Source: Didymodactylos carnosus (lineage: Eukaryota > Rotifera > Eurotatoria > Philodinida > Philodinidae). Taken from it: DNA of 64,000 nucleotides. Below are positions 37,164 to 50,426 of the stretch, piece after piece. Position numbers and translations under genes: made by a program. The stretch lies in contig CAJNOQ010000081.1 of NCBI GenBank assembly GCA_905250885.1, forward strand, positions 16,438 to 80,437. Direction: 5' to 3'. The notes beneath the pieces were generated by a model. That model was given only the letters and a program-made list of their open reading frames with translations, made no database searches and was not told the origin of the DNA. Positions within the stretch are counted from its first letter, which is position 1. Each line of letters begins with the position of its first letter.

Positions 37164-38200
37164 AATAATTTAATTTCTTTTTCATGAACAGTTTAACGAT
37201 GGTAAGTGAATTATAGTAGAAATAGAATTGTTTAAATAGTAAATTTAACATTCAAAATTTCTTGATAGAATAACGTATTTTATCGACATCTATTCGTGAC
37301 AGCAGTACTTTCAATGTTAATATTCTTTTCTATTTTAGAATCGTCCATGTATTAATCAAAACGAAATGCAAATTTACTTCCTCTTCCTTTTAACGTCATG
37401 AATTATTTCGTTTTTTAAATTTTTTTGTTTTGTTTTCATCTTTATCTAGTCAAAAGGAAGCAAAATTAATTTAATCAAGTTGTTTATTATACACTCTAGT
37501 CGATGTTGTTTTCTTTTTGTTGTATTATCTAGTCGAACAATTTATATATGTGATTTTTTTTCATCTTTCCATACAACCGTCAGATTGTGGATATTTCACT
37601 CTAGTGTGTTGTTTTTAAATATTTTTCATAACATTTTTTTTCCTTAATCAAATTCGAGTATAGACGAAAACATTGCTCAATTCGAGACCGTTTGGCGTCT
37701 CTATATTATTATCAACGAAAAGAAAACATAGTCATAGGTGCTCTTTCACTTTTTTGTATTTTATATTTGTGATTATGATCAGTGTTTAGCTTATTTATTT
37801 CTGTGTTGAACGAGTTTTCTTTTTTTCGTTTTTCTGTTGTTGTTTTGTGTTGGAGGTTTTCTCTTTAAGAAACAAAACCACACAAATATACGTGTTGTGT
37901 GTCTGTATGTTGAGCTAGTCACTTGTATAACCTACATTTTGTTTTTGTTTTTTTCGAAGTATTTATTTTTTGTTGCATGATAGAATGAAAAGGAAGAATC
38001 AATATGCATTCCCAAAAAAACTAACATTCTTATACTTGGAAAAAGTGTGCCTCGCTGTTTTATTTTACTTTTTGATATATGTATTGTTTTGTTCATTTTT
38101 TTTTCTTTATTTGTTTTTTATTGCTAAATTAATCTTGAATGCTCAACTATGGAAGGATTTTGGTAGTCCAATATAAAACAAAAAAAAAATTTTTTTCTTA

Positions 38201-39904
38201 AAGGGCAAGTGGCAGAATGTAAGGTTTTGTGCCTAAAAAATGACACAATGAGTCATACATATTCGGAATCAGCGTCGAATTCTGAGTAATGCTGTATTCT
38301 CAGATCGTTCAAATTCGCGAAAAACATTTTTTCGAAAAATCTTAGGGCAAAGGTTTCCCCTCAGATACCGAAAAATATTTCTTCTCTAAACTAGCAAAAT
38401 GACACTTTTTCTGACTCAGAATTGAATACTGGTCACGAAAATCGCATCCACAATTCATCAAAACGCTTCCCTGTGAAATGGCGGCCGAAACAAAAAATGG
38501 GTCGAAAGACAGTCTTTGACTCTCAGCTGCCATGAGAAGGGTCTGTCATGATCTGAATGACTTTGTCTATATGTAATTCACTGTGCTTTATCCAAATATG
38601 TAAGAGTCCAAACCTTCAATAACCTGAAGGATTTCCCGTCTCCGACTTGTTGACTGTCAAATGTACACCTAGAAACCTTAAGCCAATAAGCTATTTACAT
38701 TGGAGATAGATTAAGCAGTGCTCTTTCTAATGGTGTGTCGTTCAAGTCGAAAATCAATGTCTAGAGGCTCCATCTGATCACAATAAAATGAAGATCTGAT
38801 TTTTAAGTTGTAGAAGGGAACTCTGTATATTTTATGAGTTGTTTTAGAATAAAAACAGTAGTTTTAAAGAGAAGATGTGCATTCTATCTTAACTATCGTC
38901 CATCTGTTTTCAAAGCTACCAATAGTCACAGGGTGCCAGTCTTGGAACTACTATCGGCGCTAAAACACGGTGGTCGTGAGTGTTTTGCTAATAATGTTTC
39001 ACAGGAATGAGATAGCGACCTGCGGTTTTCACGGTTGAACAACCAAGGCCTTAAGACATGTTTTTATGAGCAAAAACGTGTTCCAGAGTTTTCCAGAAGT
39101 CCAATTTTTCAAAGGTTCTTTGAAAAACCAGCTCCGTTCTCGAAAAACTAACATACAATGTTATTAATTTTTTACTTGCGGAGGTAGTCCGAACGCTACT
39201 TTACAAAATTATGCAAGCCCCAGCTCTCCAGCTATCGTCGTGCGGGCAGTCTTTTTTCCCTAGTACGTGTCTATCTCCCAGTAGACGTCTCTGGAAATCT
39301 CGAAATGCCATGGAGTATAGGTAATCGACTACGCTGAGCATAGTGGCAATATTTGTTTTTGTGTAGAAATGAAAATAACTTCGCCAGAGGCATTTATTGT
39401 AAAAAACCGGTTTCTCGCCTGTTACTAGCAAAAATTAAAATCCTTATATCTCGCTCAAATCTCATGCGGACTCAAGGAAACGCTCAGTACAGCTCATAAA
39501 TCATAATCGAAGACAAAAAAGGTGAATTACGACTGAGCATTGGATTCCCTATAAAAAAAATTCCAGTGCGGCACTGCCAGTGCGCACCGATGCGCGTGGC
39601 ATGCCATCAGTCATTGGCACTGGCTGGCACCGGTGCGCACCCATGCCCAGCAAGTGCCGAACCAGTGCCGACTGGCACCCGTGCGCATCGGTGCCGATAT
39701 ATTTCTGCTGAAAGAGTGCCGCACTGCTAAAAGTCAGTGCCGCATGGGTGCCTTTGCCTAAGATTTTTCGAAAAAAATATTTTCGCGAATTTGAACGATC
39801 TGAGAATACAGTTTTACTCAGAATTCGACGCTGATTCCGAATATGTATAACTCATTGTGTCATTTTTTTAGGCACGAAACCTTACATTCTGCCACTTGTC
39901 CCTT
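38201..39904. mobile_element. 1.7-kb element with 140-nt terminal inverted repeats
   Basis: The left end AAGGGCAAGTGGCAGAATGT continues about 140 nt (GACACAATGAGT, TTCGGAATCAGCGTCGAATT, AGATCGTTCAAATTCGCGAA). All of it recurs inverted from about 39757 to 39904. The interior has no transposase-like frame. A GC-rich minisatellite lies just inside the right end. A non-autonomous DNA transposon is the best reading. Confidence 0.85.
39567..39756. repeat. GC-rich GGCAC/GTGCC minisatellite-like cluster
   Basis: About 190 nt with roughly fifteen or more copies of GTGCC or its inverse GGCAC, often in TGGCACC and GTGCGCA contexts, in both orientations and with irregular spacing. The base composition is far richer in GC than anything around it. 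No reading frame of note. Confidence 0.75.
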
Positions 39905-40308
39905 GATTACAAGATTTAGTAACTCTCAAAGAATCCAGTTACAAGCTAATAGGAAGCTAATAAACTGAAATATCTCCATTCAAAAAAGTGTAAGATAAAC
40001 GTATTCATTTTCCATTAGAAAAAAAAGCTTGTTTAAACTCCATTTAAACATGAATAAATACGTTTAAGCGCATTTTTTGAATGCAAAACGCATTTTTTTC
40101 TAATCTTGATTGCTTGATCATCCTTATTTCTTCGTTCAATGTTGGTGTAAAAAAAAGATAAGATATAAGTAGAAAAAATCCAACCGTAATATTTAATTAG
40201 AGATTTTGTCGCCACGAGTCCAAACGATAATTAAATGAAGGAGAAAAAAAAGGTATACTTTCAATTTCGGAAGACAATTTTTAGTTGATGTATTAACAAC
40301 AAATAAGT

Positions 40309-41465
40309 ATGACGGTAAGTTAATTTTTTCTTGAATTTTTGAATATGGTAAGTGTAGCCGAGACTAATACACTATATTGAATATATCCGGTAAGTTCTTA
40401 ATAACTAAGAAACCTCCAGCTGAGTACTCAATTACTTTTCTGTTCACCGTTTTATTCTATGCCTGTATGTTACAAAACATCACATATTCTCAAGAAATAT
40501 TAAAACTTTTTTACTAATATATTAACTATTCTTTATACCTGCAGTGGTATGGTCAATGGATGCATATATATAGTCGATTCGACAGAACTATACCATAACT
40601 AACCTTAAGTGATCAGAAATCCTTAATTAACTATCTAAACTCGTAAAAGTGTCTATATTCTATCCTATGATTACGAATGAACTGAAAAAGTAGCAGACGA
40701 ATACGAACATGAATAATCAATGGCTCGTGAGTTTTAAATATTCATCATTTTTTTTAATAGTTAATCGTGACATTACTTATGCTTGAGTACTTTTAGCGGG
40801 TTAAAAACAGAAAGACAATACGTTTTTGCGGCATTTTCGTTTTAACTTTAAGATAATCATATAGTAAATTTAGTGTTGCATCACTTAATATAAATTGTTT
40901 TACATGTACTTTATTTTCATGTTAAAAAAAGTAATCTTGTTCGAATTTAAAGTAGTACTCGAATAGAAACTGTAGTAAAAAAAACTTTTTTAGTGGAAAA
41001 TTATTAATTTTAAATGGGTAAACAGAAAACAATTGAACCGGACGCCTTTATGCTATCCTAATATGTTGTTTTTTTTTGGTGTTTTAACAATTCGTTTGTC
41101 AGGAAATGGAAGTCAATATTTATGATTTAACCGAGTTTTCCGGAAATACAAAGACAAGACCGAGAGTACAATTTAATAAGAAAATGAAAGAAAATGAAAA
41201 TGAAAAGTCTGTTATTAAGGACGATGCGAGTGATTGTTTGATTTTTATGGAGTTTTTTTGAAGAATTTAATATGTATTTTTTTCTCATTTCTTTTTTTTT
41301 ATTAACTTTCTTCGCTACTCTTTTGTAAATTTCTTTTTAGTTTTCTTGATAATATTAGTACAGTGTAAAATGGAGGCAATATTGAGGTATTTAGAAGAAA
41401 ATTATTCCTCTCTGATTTCAATAGGTTTGGCGGATTATAACGATGATAAATTCTGTATTTTATGA
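40309..41465 (+). CDS. Possible small three-exon gene (85 residues), unknown function
   Basis: A tentative model. ATG ACG at 40309-40314 is followed by a strong donor GTAAGT; 41103-41229 begins after a good acceptor (TTTGTCAG); 41341-41465 begins after TTCTTTTTAG and ends in TGA. All phases agree and yield MTEMEVNIYDL...SLISIGLADYNDDKFCIL, 85 residues, charged in the middle. The donor of the second exon, GTGATT, is weak. If it is not used, exon 2 reads on to a stop at 41261. No family was recognised. Against it: AT-rich DNA offers such short frames by chance, and neither frame is long. For it: varied amino-acid composition unlike the poly-F/I/L/K frames around it. Confidence 0.3.
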
Positions 41466-43860
41466 TTTCAGATAGTACTTGTTCTCATAACTGAAAGAAA
41501 AACGTTTCCTAATATGATCAAAATCTGCGGTTGAGTTCGATAACTATTACTATCTTCATATACTGATTCGATTTTTTACAGAATCTTTTTTTAGATCGAT
41601 CAGTGCTGCTCCCTGACACTGACATCTAGCAAGGCAGTCATATAGATGTAAATTTTTCATCGATAACTTCGAGTTATCAGGCTCTATTATACACTCATAT
41701 ATACTTTTTAGCCTTTTAAATTGAAACTTGACTATATGATGACATATTTTGAATGTAGATGATCTATCCGTTGTGTTGTTGTATCAAAAAATTGCTTCAA
41801 AAAATGAAATTTTAAACGATAGAAGTTCATGATCAACTCTGATCTGGATAGATTTGTTGTAGACTATAGACTACATTTATCTTCTTTTTTTTTTTCTCTA
41901 GATATCAAAAAGAATCTTACTATATATTTTCCTTTTTGCAGGTGAACGTTCTTTAAAACGATTAATTTTTTATTTGAATATTTTCAGGACATTTCTGTTG
42001 TTCAAAATCGTTTTATGTATTTAATACATGAGCGAGGATAAATTCTGAAATGAATACAATATTCGCAAGTGATGCATAAATTCGAATCGTGTTATTGAAA
42101 GATAATCTATTATAGAGTGACTGTTTGTCATTGTTTTTCTATTGAAATGACATTATAAATCATGGAAGTCTTACATATCTTTTCTCTAGTTGTTTACTTT
42201 ATAAGAAAAAACTAGAAAATAAAAAAATTTGCACATAATACTAAATTATACTAAATAATCGTTTTTCTTTTGCTTTCTTCTTTTTCCTTTCTTTTTTTTT
42301 TTTTCTAGTGAATAAATTATTTCATGCTGCACATAGTGTTAGACTTCGCGTTTTGCTAATTTGTTAAACATAAAAATCACTTGCTATGTATATTTTCGCT
42401 CTCTATCATAAATCAAATGTCAAATTTTCCTAATTCATCCTTTTCTCTTTTTTTTTCCGTATAATACAAACTGTTTATGTGTATTCGCATGGCGTGTTTA
42501 AGAGACAATCACTCAGAGAGAAAGTACCACCATACCATATTCTTTTGTAATCTAATCTACTTCTTTCTATACCGTCAATGGAAAGGAAAATGTATACTTG
42601 CTTACAGAACATCAGAATTTCACGAAAAAAAAAAAGAGCGTTTATGTAAAAAAACAAAATGTAAAACCGAAAGCTAGAAAAAAACAGATAAAATTGACCA
42701 ATTACGTCAATTGAGATGTTTTTTTCGTATGTACACATAATACAAAGAAGATGAAGAAGATGTAGGAAACTGCAAAAGAAAAATACGAGAAAAAAAAAAG
42801 TGATGTTATAGAAAGATTGAACGCATGTTATTGCTGTCACATAGTATTTCTATCACTAATCATTTAGCTATCTTTTCTTTCTTCTTCTTCTTTTAAAAAC
42901 ATAATAGATTTTTTACTCTACTATCGCGTACTAATCGTAATCTGTGTAAAAAAACGAAATATAAAGAAATTGTGTGTGTTTTTTGTGTTTTGTGGAAAAC
43001 TTGGAGACAATCTCTATCGTTTTTTTTATTATTCTTCTGTTCTTTGATATAGTGACAGTAATATCTATCTTTAAAACCTGGAAATATAGATAAATATACT
43101 GGTTAAAAATGCTTTATACTAATCTAATACTAAAATAAAAAGTGTAATTTTGTTGAAAATCTATTGTCATTTTTACTTGAATTTTTGATTATATATTTAT
43201 CAGAGAAAAGAACGGCAAACATCATTTTCAAATAAATACGCTCAACTTGAGATAAATATCGAATAAGAAAGAAAAAGAAGAATAAAAAATTTTTTTGAAT
43301 ATGGATTATATCTATTTTCTTTATTTTATATTGTAGATATCAAAGAAAATAATTGACACATGTTCTATTGTAAAAAAACAATTGATAAATTGTTTATTAT
43401 GTAAAATTTTTAACTTATTCAAAATTCTCATGAAATTTTGTTAGAAATAATCTTTCTTCAAAATAGAGTATTTTTATATTTGGTTAACTTTAATCTAAAA
43501 CATGAAACTGTGCAGGAGAAATTTTTTTATGATAGAGTTTAGATTTCAAAAGCAAACAAATTTTTCTTTTTCTTTTTGAAAGAGCAGACAGTTGTCTATT
43601 TGACTTTGAAAAAGAAAATTGATGTGGAAAATGAATGTAATAGGAACGTGCATTCATTTGATTTTCCATTTGGTTTCACATGTTTTCAACATCCATCTTC
43701 ATCGATTGTGCAAATAAAATCTATTTAAATTGACTTGTTTTAATAAAGGTACAATGAATAACTCTACCTTGAAACCATGCTTAAATACTCGAAAGTCCTT
43801 TTTAATGCGATCAACATTTACTTGTAATTTATATTTACTTTTTCTTACCTCAGTTAAAAA

Positions 43861-43877
43861 AACACACACACACACAC
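43861..43877. repeat. (AC)n microsatellite
   Basis: A run of about eight AC dinucleotides. Length polymorphism is expected; no other function seen. Confidence 0.9.
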
Positions 43878-45283
43878 TAAAAATATCTAAAATTTCAAGT
43901 CATATACATTTTTTTTCACACTTTTTTCAGACATACTTTATATTATTATCTCTCACAATTTTATCTCTCCTTGCAAAAACTAATGATCAAAATAGTCAAG
44001 TCAATTGTTGTTGATCTTCTTGTTCAAGTGTGTATCGTTGGCGTGTTCAAAACATTTTCCAAAATTAGCTCAGTATTCTTTTTCTTTTTGTTTTTTTTTT
44101 TTCTTCTCTCTCTTGTAAACGAGAGAGCAAGTATTTGACAATTCTTTTTTCTATACTATTTAATATAGTTTGCCTCTTTTTTTTCTTCTCTTGTATTCAA
44201 GAGGATCAAGAGAAAGAAAAGTGCGAACATTTAGGATTAGAACATCATATAGTCGCGTACTTGTATTCGTTGAGGATGTAAATTATCAGTTAAATCAATT
44301 TGCCGATTTGTTATAAAATAATTTGATTTGAAATTTAAACCAAACTTCTTTTACTATGTATATAATAAGGTATATTTTATTAGACTTGGATTATTATTAT
44401 TATAAACTCTTGTAGATAAGAATTGGTATGACAAAATAGATCTGTTATATACTACATTTTTGTTTGACAGGTGATGATATGTATACGTAGTTGTATAAGC
44501 GATTGGTAGACCTCAATGACGTTAACAGACTCTATTTTTAGATTTAGCATAAAATAGTAGTAATCATATAATGATTATCCTATAGTTAAAAAGAATTTCT
44601 AATGGAACAAAAAATACGTCAGATTTATTCAAATATCTGTCAACATAGAGTGACAGGATTTGATTAAATAAAACAACTTTCTCTTTTACGTTGTCGACAT
44701 GTCACATAACTATATGGTCTAATGTAACTTGTTCAAGGTAATTTCGTTTTATTTTTTTTTTTATTTTTTTTTTTGTTTTTTTTACACAATTAATAGTAGA
44801 ATAGATGAATGTTTTTATCAAAATTTTTTGTAGATTATTAAGGATAGTTGTTACAACTATGTGATACTCAAGAGGTCTAAGAAATAATTTTAATGAACTT
44901 CATTTACTATTCAAAACAAAATAGAAAAAAAATCTATTCTTTACAAGAAAAAAAAAAAGAAAGGTCTTTTGATCTAAAATACTCTTCTCTCCTTCGTTCA
45001 TTCAAAAAATATGGTACAGGTTAAAATAAGTTGCATGAGATAATAGTATGATTCAAGTAGTCTGATTTTTTTTAATCTTTGCATGATATAACGGCATAAA
45101 ATGATATTTTGTAATCTTGTTGAATGCTTTTGTGTCGCATGCACAAATGGATTTAATATTAAAATTAATTTCTAATTATTACAGTATCTTGTGTATCATG
45201 TAGACGTCAATCATACAGCGTTAAATAATAGAAGAAAATAAAACGTATGATAAAATATCCACATCGGGAATCACAAAGAAAGG

Positions 45284-45600
45284 TATATCAATTCAGTTGA
45301 GAAATTTTAAAAGCGTGTTCGATCAAAACTGATCGTAGATTTGGGCTCACCATAGACGATTACCCTTGTACACAACAAGTTTTGAATTGAGACACTTTTA
45401 GAAAATATTGCCTCCATTTTCTTTTTTTTGCAAAAGAATTTTTCTCGAAGTTCTTGGTGGAACTGAATGAGACTGAGAAATTTTTTTAGAGTATTCCGAT
45501 TTAAAACTTGTTGCGTACAAGATAATCGACTATGGAGAGTTCGAATCTGCAATGAGTTTTGGTCAAACACACTTTTAAAATTTCGCGATTGAATTAATAT
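45284..45600. mobile_element. Foldback MITE of about 317 nt
   Basis: The left arm TATATCAATTCAGTTGAGAA...AAAACT...ACAACAAGTTTTGAAT is inverted in the right arm ...ACTTGTTGCGTACAAG...GATTGAATTAATATA. Arms of about 120 nt surround a short A/T-rich loop. TA at both ends suggests a TA target. Non-coding despite an open frame of 87 codons on the minus strand. Confidence 0.85.
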
Positions 45601-45991
45601 AAAGAGTTTTTAATTTTTTTATCGATATCGAAAGTCACAAATAAGCAAGCACTTTAGTCTTAAATAAAATGCTACATTTCATGAGTCGTGTTATGAAGAT
45701 GTTCAACAACTCTCTGTTTAAAATGAGTGTAAGTTTTTTTAGACAAACATGTAACAAGCCTGTGTTCTGTCTTTATTCATAAATTTTTCTCTATGTCTGT
45801 TGTTATCAATTAAAACAGAAATTTTTATCGGTTTATACGTGTTATTTTTCTTTTTTTCTCTTCTTCATTCCCAAATCTTAATTTATTTTAGATACTTTTT
45901 TTTCTTTTCTCACCACTAGTACACATATCATTCGATTGATGACGCCAAAACTGATTGATACATGAATTAATATCTACATGATCTTGAATAC

Positions 45992-45995
<4 letters not shown>

Positions 45996-46023
<28 letters not shown>
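45996..46023. repeat. (CT)n microsatellite
   Basis: About fourteen uninterrupted CT dinucleotides in a pyrimidine-rich stretch. On the opposite strand this is a GAGA-type tract, which can bind GAGA-factor-like proteins; no direct evidence of that here. Confidence 0.9.
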
Positions 46024-46028
<5 letters not shown>

Positions 46029-47054
46029 CTTCTTCTTTATATATCTCATTGCGATATTTCTTTTCCGTTAATGACAAAATCGATTTAACTCAAAGGATGT
46101 GTATATTTGATGGATACTATAATGTATTATTCATATACAGTACACTTTACTAGAGAATGACAATTTTTAATAAAACTAGAAAAATCTTTTCTCTCTTTTC
46201 TAACAAGTTATTTTTCAACATCTTCTTGTTCAATCTTTAAAAACCAATATAAATTAAGTTTTATATGAACACTTAGTAAGATGACAAAAAAATATCATTT
46301 TTTAGTTTTTATTGACATTTACGAGACAAATGTTTATGTTTGGAATTTTTTTAAAGAATTTAACAATTTTTGAATCAGCATTTTGTTTTATATCCATGTT
46401 TATACAGAAATGCGAATATTTTCAACAGTTTTTCGTTCATTAACATAGGTGTTTGATAAAGAACTATCATGTATGATCGTATGTCTAATGATTTATTTAT
46501 AATTGCTAGACAAAAATATTAAAAAAAAATAATTTTTTGTATGATTCTGAAGACATTTTTTTGCCAAGATCTTAATTGTAAAGAAGTCGTAATATAGTAG
46601 AGTGTACTCTACCATTTATTCTTCTATAAAATTAACTTTTACACGTGTCAACTCTTTTTGTAAAAAAAATGTCATCAGGAAACATGACATTGATTTATGT
46701 CAACAGGATGACACATTTATACTGACTAAATTATTCGCTTTCATAGTCTTTTTTATCAAATATGTTTCTTTTAGTTGTTCAATCCTAAGTCTATATTTTT
46801 TTGTTGATATAGACACCATCATACCATATTCGGCGTGAATAATTTCGATATCTAATTTGTGAAACTGTAAAAAAGAGTGTACGTATTACAGTTTGTTTTC
46901 TCTTTCTCTCTCTTCAAGGACTATTTTCAGATCATTGCACTTGTCTTAATTAAAAATTCGAATATATATAAATATAATATAAATATTCGAAATATTCGAA
47001 TCGATTTAATTTATAGTAAGACACACAAACGATTTTTTATGTGAATATCATATA

Positions 47055-47993
47055 ACGGGTGGGTCATAAAGAATTACACTAATTTGTTTTCGCTATAAGT
47101 CAGTCAGTTTTGACGCTATCGGACAATTTTTTTTTTTAAAAGATTCGTCATTCAATACTCTACAAAATCATACATAAACTATAATTTCAGAACTTCAATC
47201 AAGAAAACTAAGCCAATTAGATGAAAGTCGAAAAAAATGTAAACTGTCAAAACTCAAAAATTATTTCTTGTGTTAAAGTTTTGAAAGTAAGAAAAGCTGA
47301 ATTAGCCATTTTGTAGCCCTGACTTCGCTCTATCTTTTAGCTACGCTTCAGATTTTTTCACATCAAAAGCCACAGCGAAATAATAGTTTTTCTATCGGTT
47401 GTCATGCATTTTTTCATTAATTTTTTAAATTTTTGGTATAGTAGTGCTTTCAGTAAAAGCCCAATAACTCCATCAAAATAAAAGCTTTTTCGGTCGGGTT
47501 TACTTTGTTTTGATCAGAAATGACTGCTCGTCTCTATCTAACTGCTAAATGAAACTTCAATCGTCTTTTTCGTTTCTTGATTGAGCACATTGTTGGAAAC
47601 GGAGAAGTTGTCAACTTTTGATGTATTTTTGTAACTTTGTTCTCAAGCACACCATCTGCTCTAAAAAAGTTTTTTACAGACTACGAGAAAGAGCACATTT
47701 GAAAGTACTAAACAAAAACTGCGTTCTCCCTTTTGCTACACTTTTTAGGGAAAATAGTAGCAGAAGAAAAAGTTCAAGTCGAAATAATTTTTGAGTTTTG
47801 ACAGTTTACATTTTTTTCGACTTTCATCTAATTGGCTTAGTTTTCTTGATTGAAGTTCTGAAATTATCGTTTAGGTATGATTTTGTAGAGTATTGAATGA
47901 CGAATCTTTTTAAAAAAAAATTTGTCCGATAGCGTCAAAACTGACTGACTTATAGCGAAAATAAAGTAGTGTAATTCTTTATGGTCCACCCGT
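47055..47993. mobile_element. TA-flanked foldback element with ACGGGTGG termini
   Basis: About 940 nt. The terminal repeat ACGGGTGGGTCATAAAGAAT is mirrored at the right end (ATTCTTTATGGTCCACCCGT). Arms of over 200 nt match nearly throughout. TA at 47053-47054 and 47994-47995 fits Tc1/mariner-type insertion. No transposase in the interior. Confidence 0.88.
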
Positions 47994-48589
47994 TATGAGA
48001 AAAATCAAAAAAAAAAAACATCATCAAAACCATACTCATTTTGTAAGAAGACTTAAAAAATATTAAAGAAGGATGGTTTTATTAGTCAAGTATAAATTTG
48101 ATTTAGTTCATATAAAAACTAAACAGTTGAAGATTAATTTATTTTCTTAAAATGATTATTTTTTAATAAAAAGTAAAAATATTCAATGTTACAAATACAA
48201 TTTTTAACATCATGCATATATTTCGTGTTTCTTAACGAAGGAAAAATAGTTAGAAATATTTACTAAGTGGTGAATCAATTGATTATTTATGCAAATAATT
48301 TTAATAGATCATCAATTTTCCTAGATTCTTAGTTTTATTTCTTTGACCTTAAAACATAGTTTGAAAAAAAAAAAAATTGCCTATTACACTAAACATAGTT
48401 CAAATAAATATTGCATAGATTCAAAAAATGGAGGCATTAATCTAATTTCCATATTACATCAGTCGAATTTATCATTTAGATTTGTCTTGATCATTTTTCC
48501 TATAACCATATTTTTAGTACTTTAAATGTGAAGTGAGTCTAGTACAAGTACTTCTCAAAAAAGAGATAAATAATTTATTCTTAGAACTA

Positions 48590-49514
48590 ACGGGTGTAAC
48601 AGAAATAAACACACTTTTTTATTTTCGGTATATCTTCGTCGGATAATATACGGTCGACTTAAATTTTTTTTTATAAGATTTGCCATGAAATCCTCTACAA
48701 AAATATCTCTTAACAAGTTTTTTAAAATGAAAACTGTTAGAGTTATAAAACAAAAAGCGAGGGTGACTAAAAACACCAACTTCATAAATCATATTTTTCA
48801 TACTTTCTTTGACATTTTCTCAAACTGTAACTGAATTGAGGGCTTCGATTCTGCTTGATACTATTACTTTAAAGTATGCTCTTTCTAGTGCACGCCAAAA
48901 ATTTTTGCACATCAACACAGGCAGCTCAAAATAGCAATGTTTTATAAAGGAGCCAAAAAAACGCGTTCTTTGATTTTCTGAGTTAAAAAGAGTAAGTAAA
49001 CAGTTCATCAAATTTTCAAAAGTGACGTTATCGAACTGATTACATTATGGGCTACAAATTTAAAAATATGTTAAAAAAAGGACGATTTTTGGCTGAGTTA
49101 CGATGGCTTTTCGTGGAGCGAGCAGAAATCTGCTTCCAAAATGGTGATTTTTTAGAACATGTAAAAATTGCTCCTTGCTATTGCGGGCTCTAGAGTTATC
49201 CAATTTTTTTTTGAAAGCACAGTTTTGCAGAGAATTTTGTGCTCTTTGGAATGGTCGCCTCGAATTTCTCCTATCTTAGATTGTGACGATGATATTTAAA
49301 AAAAATCATTTTTTGCCTTATGAAGTTGGTGGTTTTAGTCGTCCTATTTTTGATTCCACAATTCTAACAATTTTCTTGTTAAAAAACTAGTTATCAGATA
49401 TTTTTGTAAAGATTTCTAAGATGAATTTAATAAAAAAAAATTTAAGTTGATTGGACGAAACCCGACGAAGTTATAGTGAAAATAAAAAAGTGCGTTTATT
49501 TCTGTTACACCCGT
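48590..49514. mobile_element. TA-flanked foldback element with ACGGGTGT termini
   Basis: About 925 nt. Left end ACGGGTGTAACAGAAATAAA, right end the inverse TTTATTTCTGTTACACCCGT, with TA at 48588-48589 and 49515-49516. The arms are less well conserved inward. The first seven bases ACGGGTG are shared with the element at 47055, but the bodies differ, so they are two families of one superfamily. Confidence 0.88.
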
Positions 49515-49631
49515 TAATTTATAAAACAAAAAACTTAAAATATATTTTAGTAATAGCTTAATAGAACCTGACATAAATTACATTCATAGTTTTTTTTATT
49601 TTTTGTAAAATTATTTCTCACCTCTTTGTGT

Positions 49632-49655
49632 ATGTGTGTGTGTGTGTGTGTGTGT
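49632..49655. repeat. (TG)n microsatellite
   Basis: About twelve TG dinucleotides just after the right end of the ACGGGTGT element. Confidence 0.9.
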
Positions 49656-50044
49656 TATTTACGAATTAATATGTGCGTGTGTATCGATTTAAACTACGAC
49701 GCATGTCTAAAATAAAAGAAAAATTTGATCATACATGTGTTTTCTTTAAAAATATTCTTTTTACTCTTGTTCATTTTGTGTTGAATGAATTTATTCTTAA
49801 ATAGACGTGTATTTATCATTGAAAAAATATATTGGAGTAACATTTTCCAATATACTCAGTCTCTATTATATTCTAATACAAAAAAATTTGTGGTCGTTTA
49901 TTAAATGATTAGTATTTTTTGTTAATCTGACACTAAAATTGGAAAGACACTTCTTTCTTCTCTTGCGTACTATTATAACAACACATGAGGTACCATTTTT
50001 GTAATTCATTAACAAGGAGAAAGAAGAAGAAGAGAAAAAATGTA

Positions 50045-50069
50045 TGTGTGTGTGTGTGTGTGTGTGTGT
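50045..50069. repeat. (GT)n microsatellite
   Basis: About twelve GT dinucleotides. A second GT run in 400 nt; otherwise unremarkable. Confidence 0.9.
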
Positions 50070-50426
50070 ATATTTGTATAAAATAAATAGTCTACCTAAT
50101 AATGCTTACCGGAAATGGGTCTTTACTCGAATGTTTTAAAAGGATATTGTAGTAACTACTTTATGAATAGAATGAGAGTACACTAAACAAAAAAAAAAAA
50201 TTGTAAGAAAAAAATTTCTATCTCAAAGCATCTTTTTCATTTTTTTTTTTTTTTTTTTGTGTGTTATAATCAACAATAACATTCTACAACTTTCAACGAT
50301 AGGAAAATAACTCATTAGATTTTCAGATGTTTTAATATACTTCAATGTTCACATGATGAACATCATGATTTACGACCACTATGAATATGGTGGTAATTAT
50401 TTTGTTTTTTTTAATTTTCATTTTAG

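Larger units (their letters stand above)
37164..40308. other. Gene-poor region after the FLYWCH gene
   Basis: The first kilobase is T-rich and probably includes the FLYWCH 3' untranslated region. A 1.7-kb element with inverted ends and an internal GC-rich cluster (listed) occupies 38201-39904. No exon was recognised. Confidence 0.55.

Noticed and set aside
42475-42840. 121-codon minus-strand frame rich in F and L
   Set aside because: Translation of purine/pyrimidine tracts; no recognisable domain and no splice context.
45307-45570. 87-codon minus-strand frame
   Set aside because: Lies entirely inside a foldback element and is mirrored by its other arm.
48555-49011. Minus-strand frames inside the ACGGGTGT element, possible transposase remnant
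   Set aside because: Frames of 60-76 codons without DDE/D residues, helix-turn-helix or continuity; they lie in the inverted arm.
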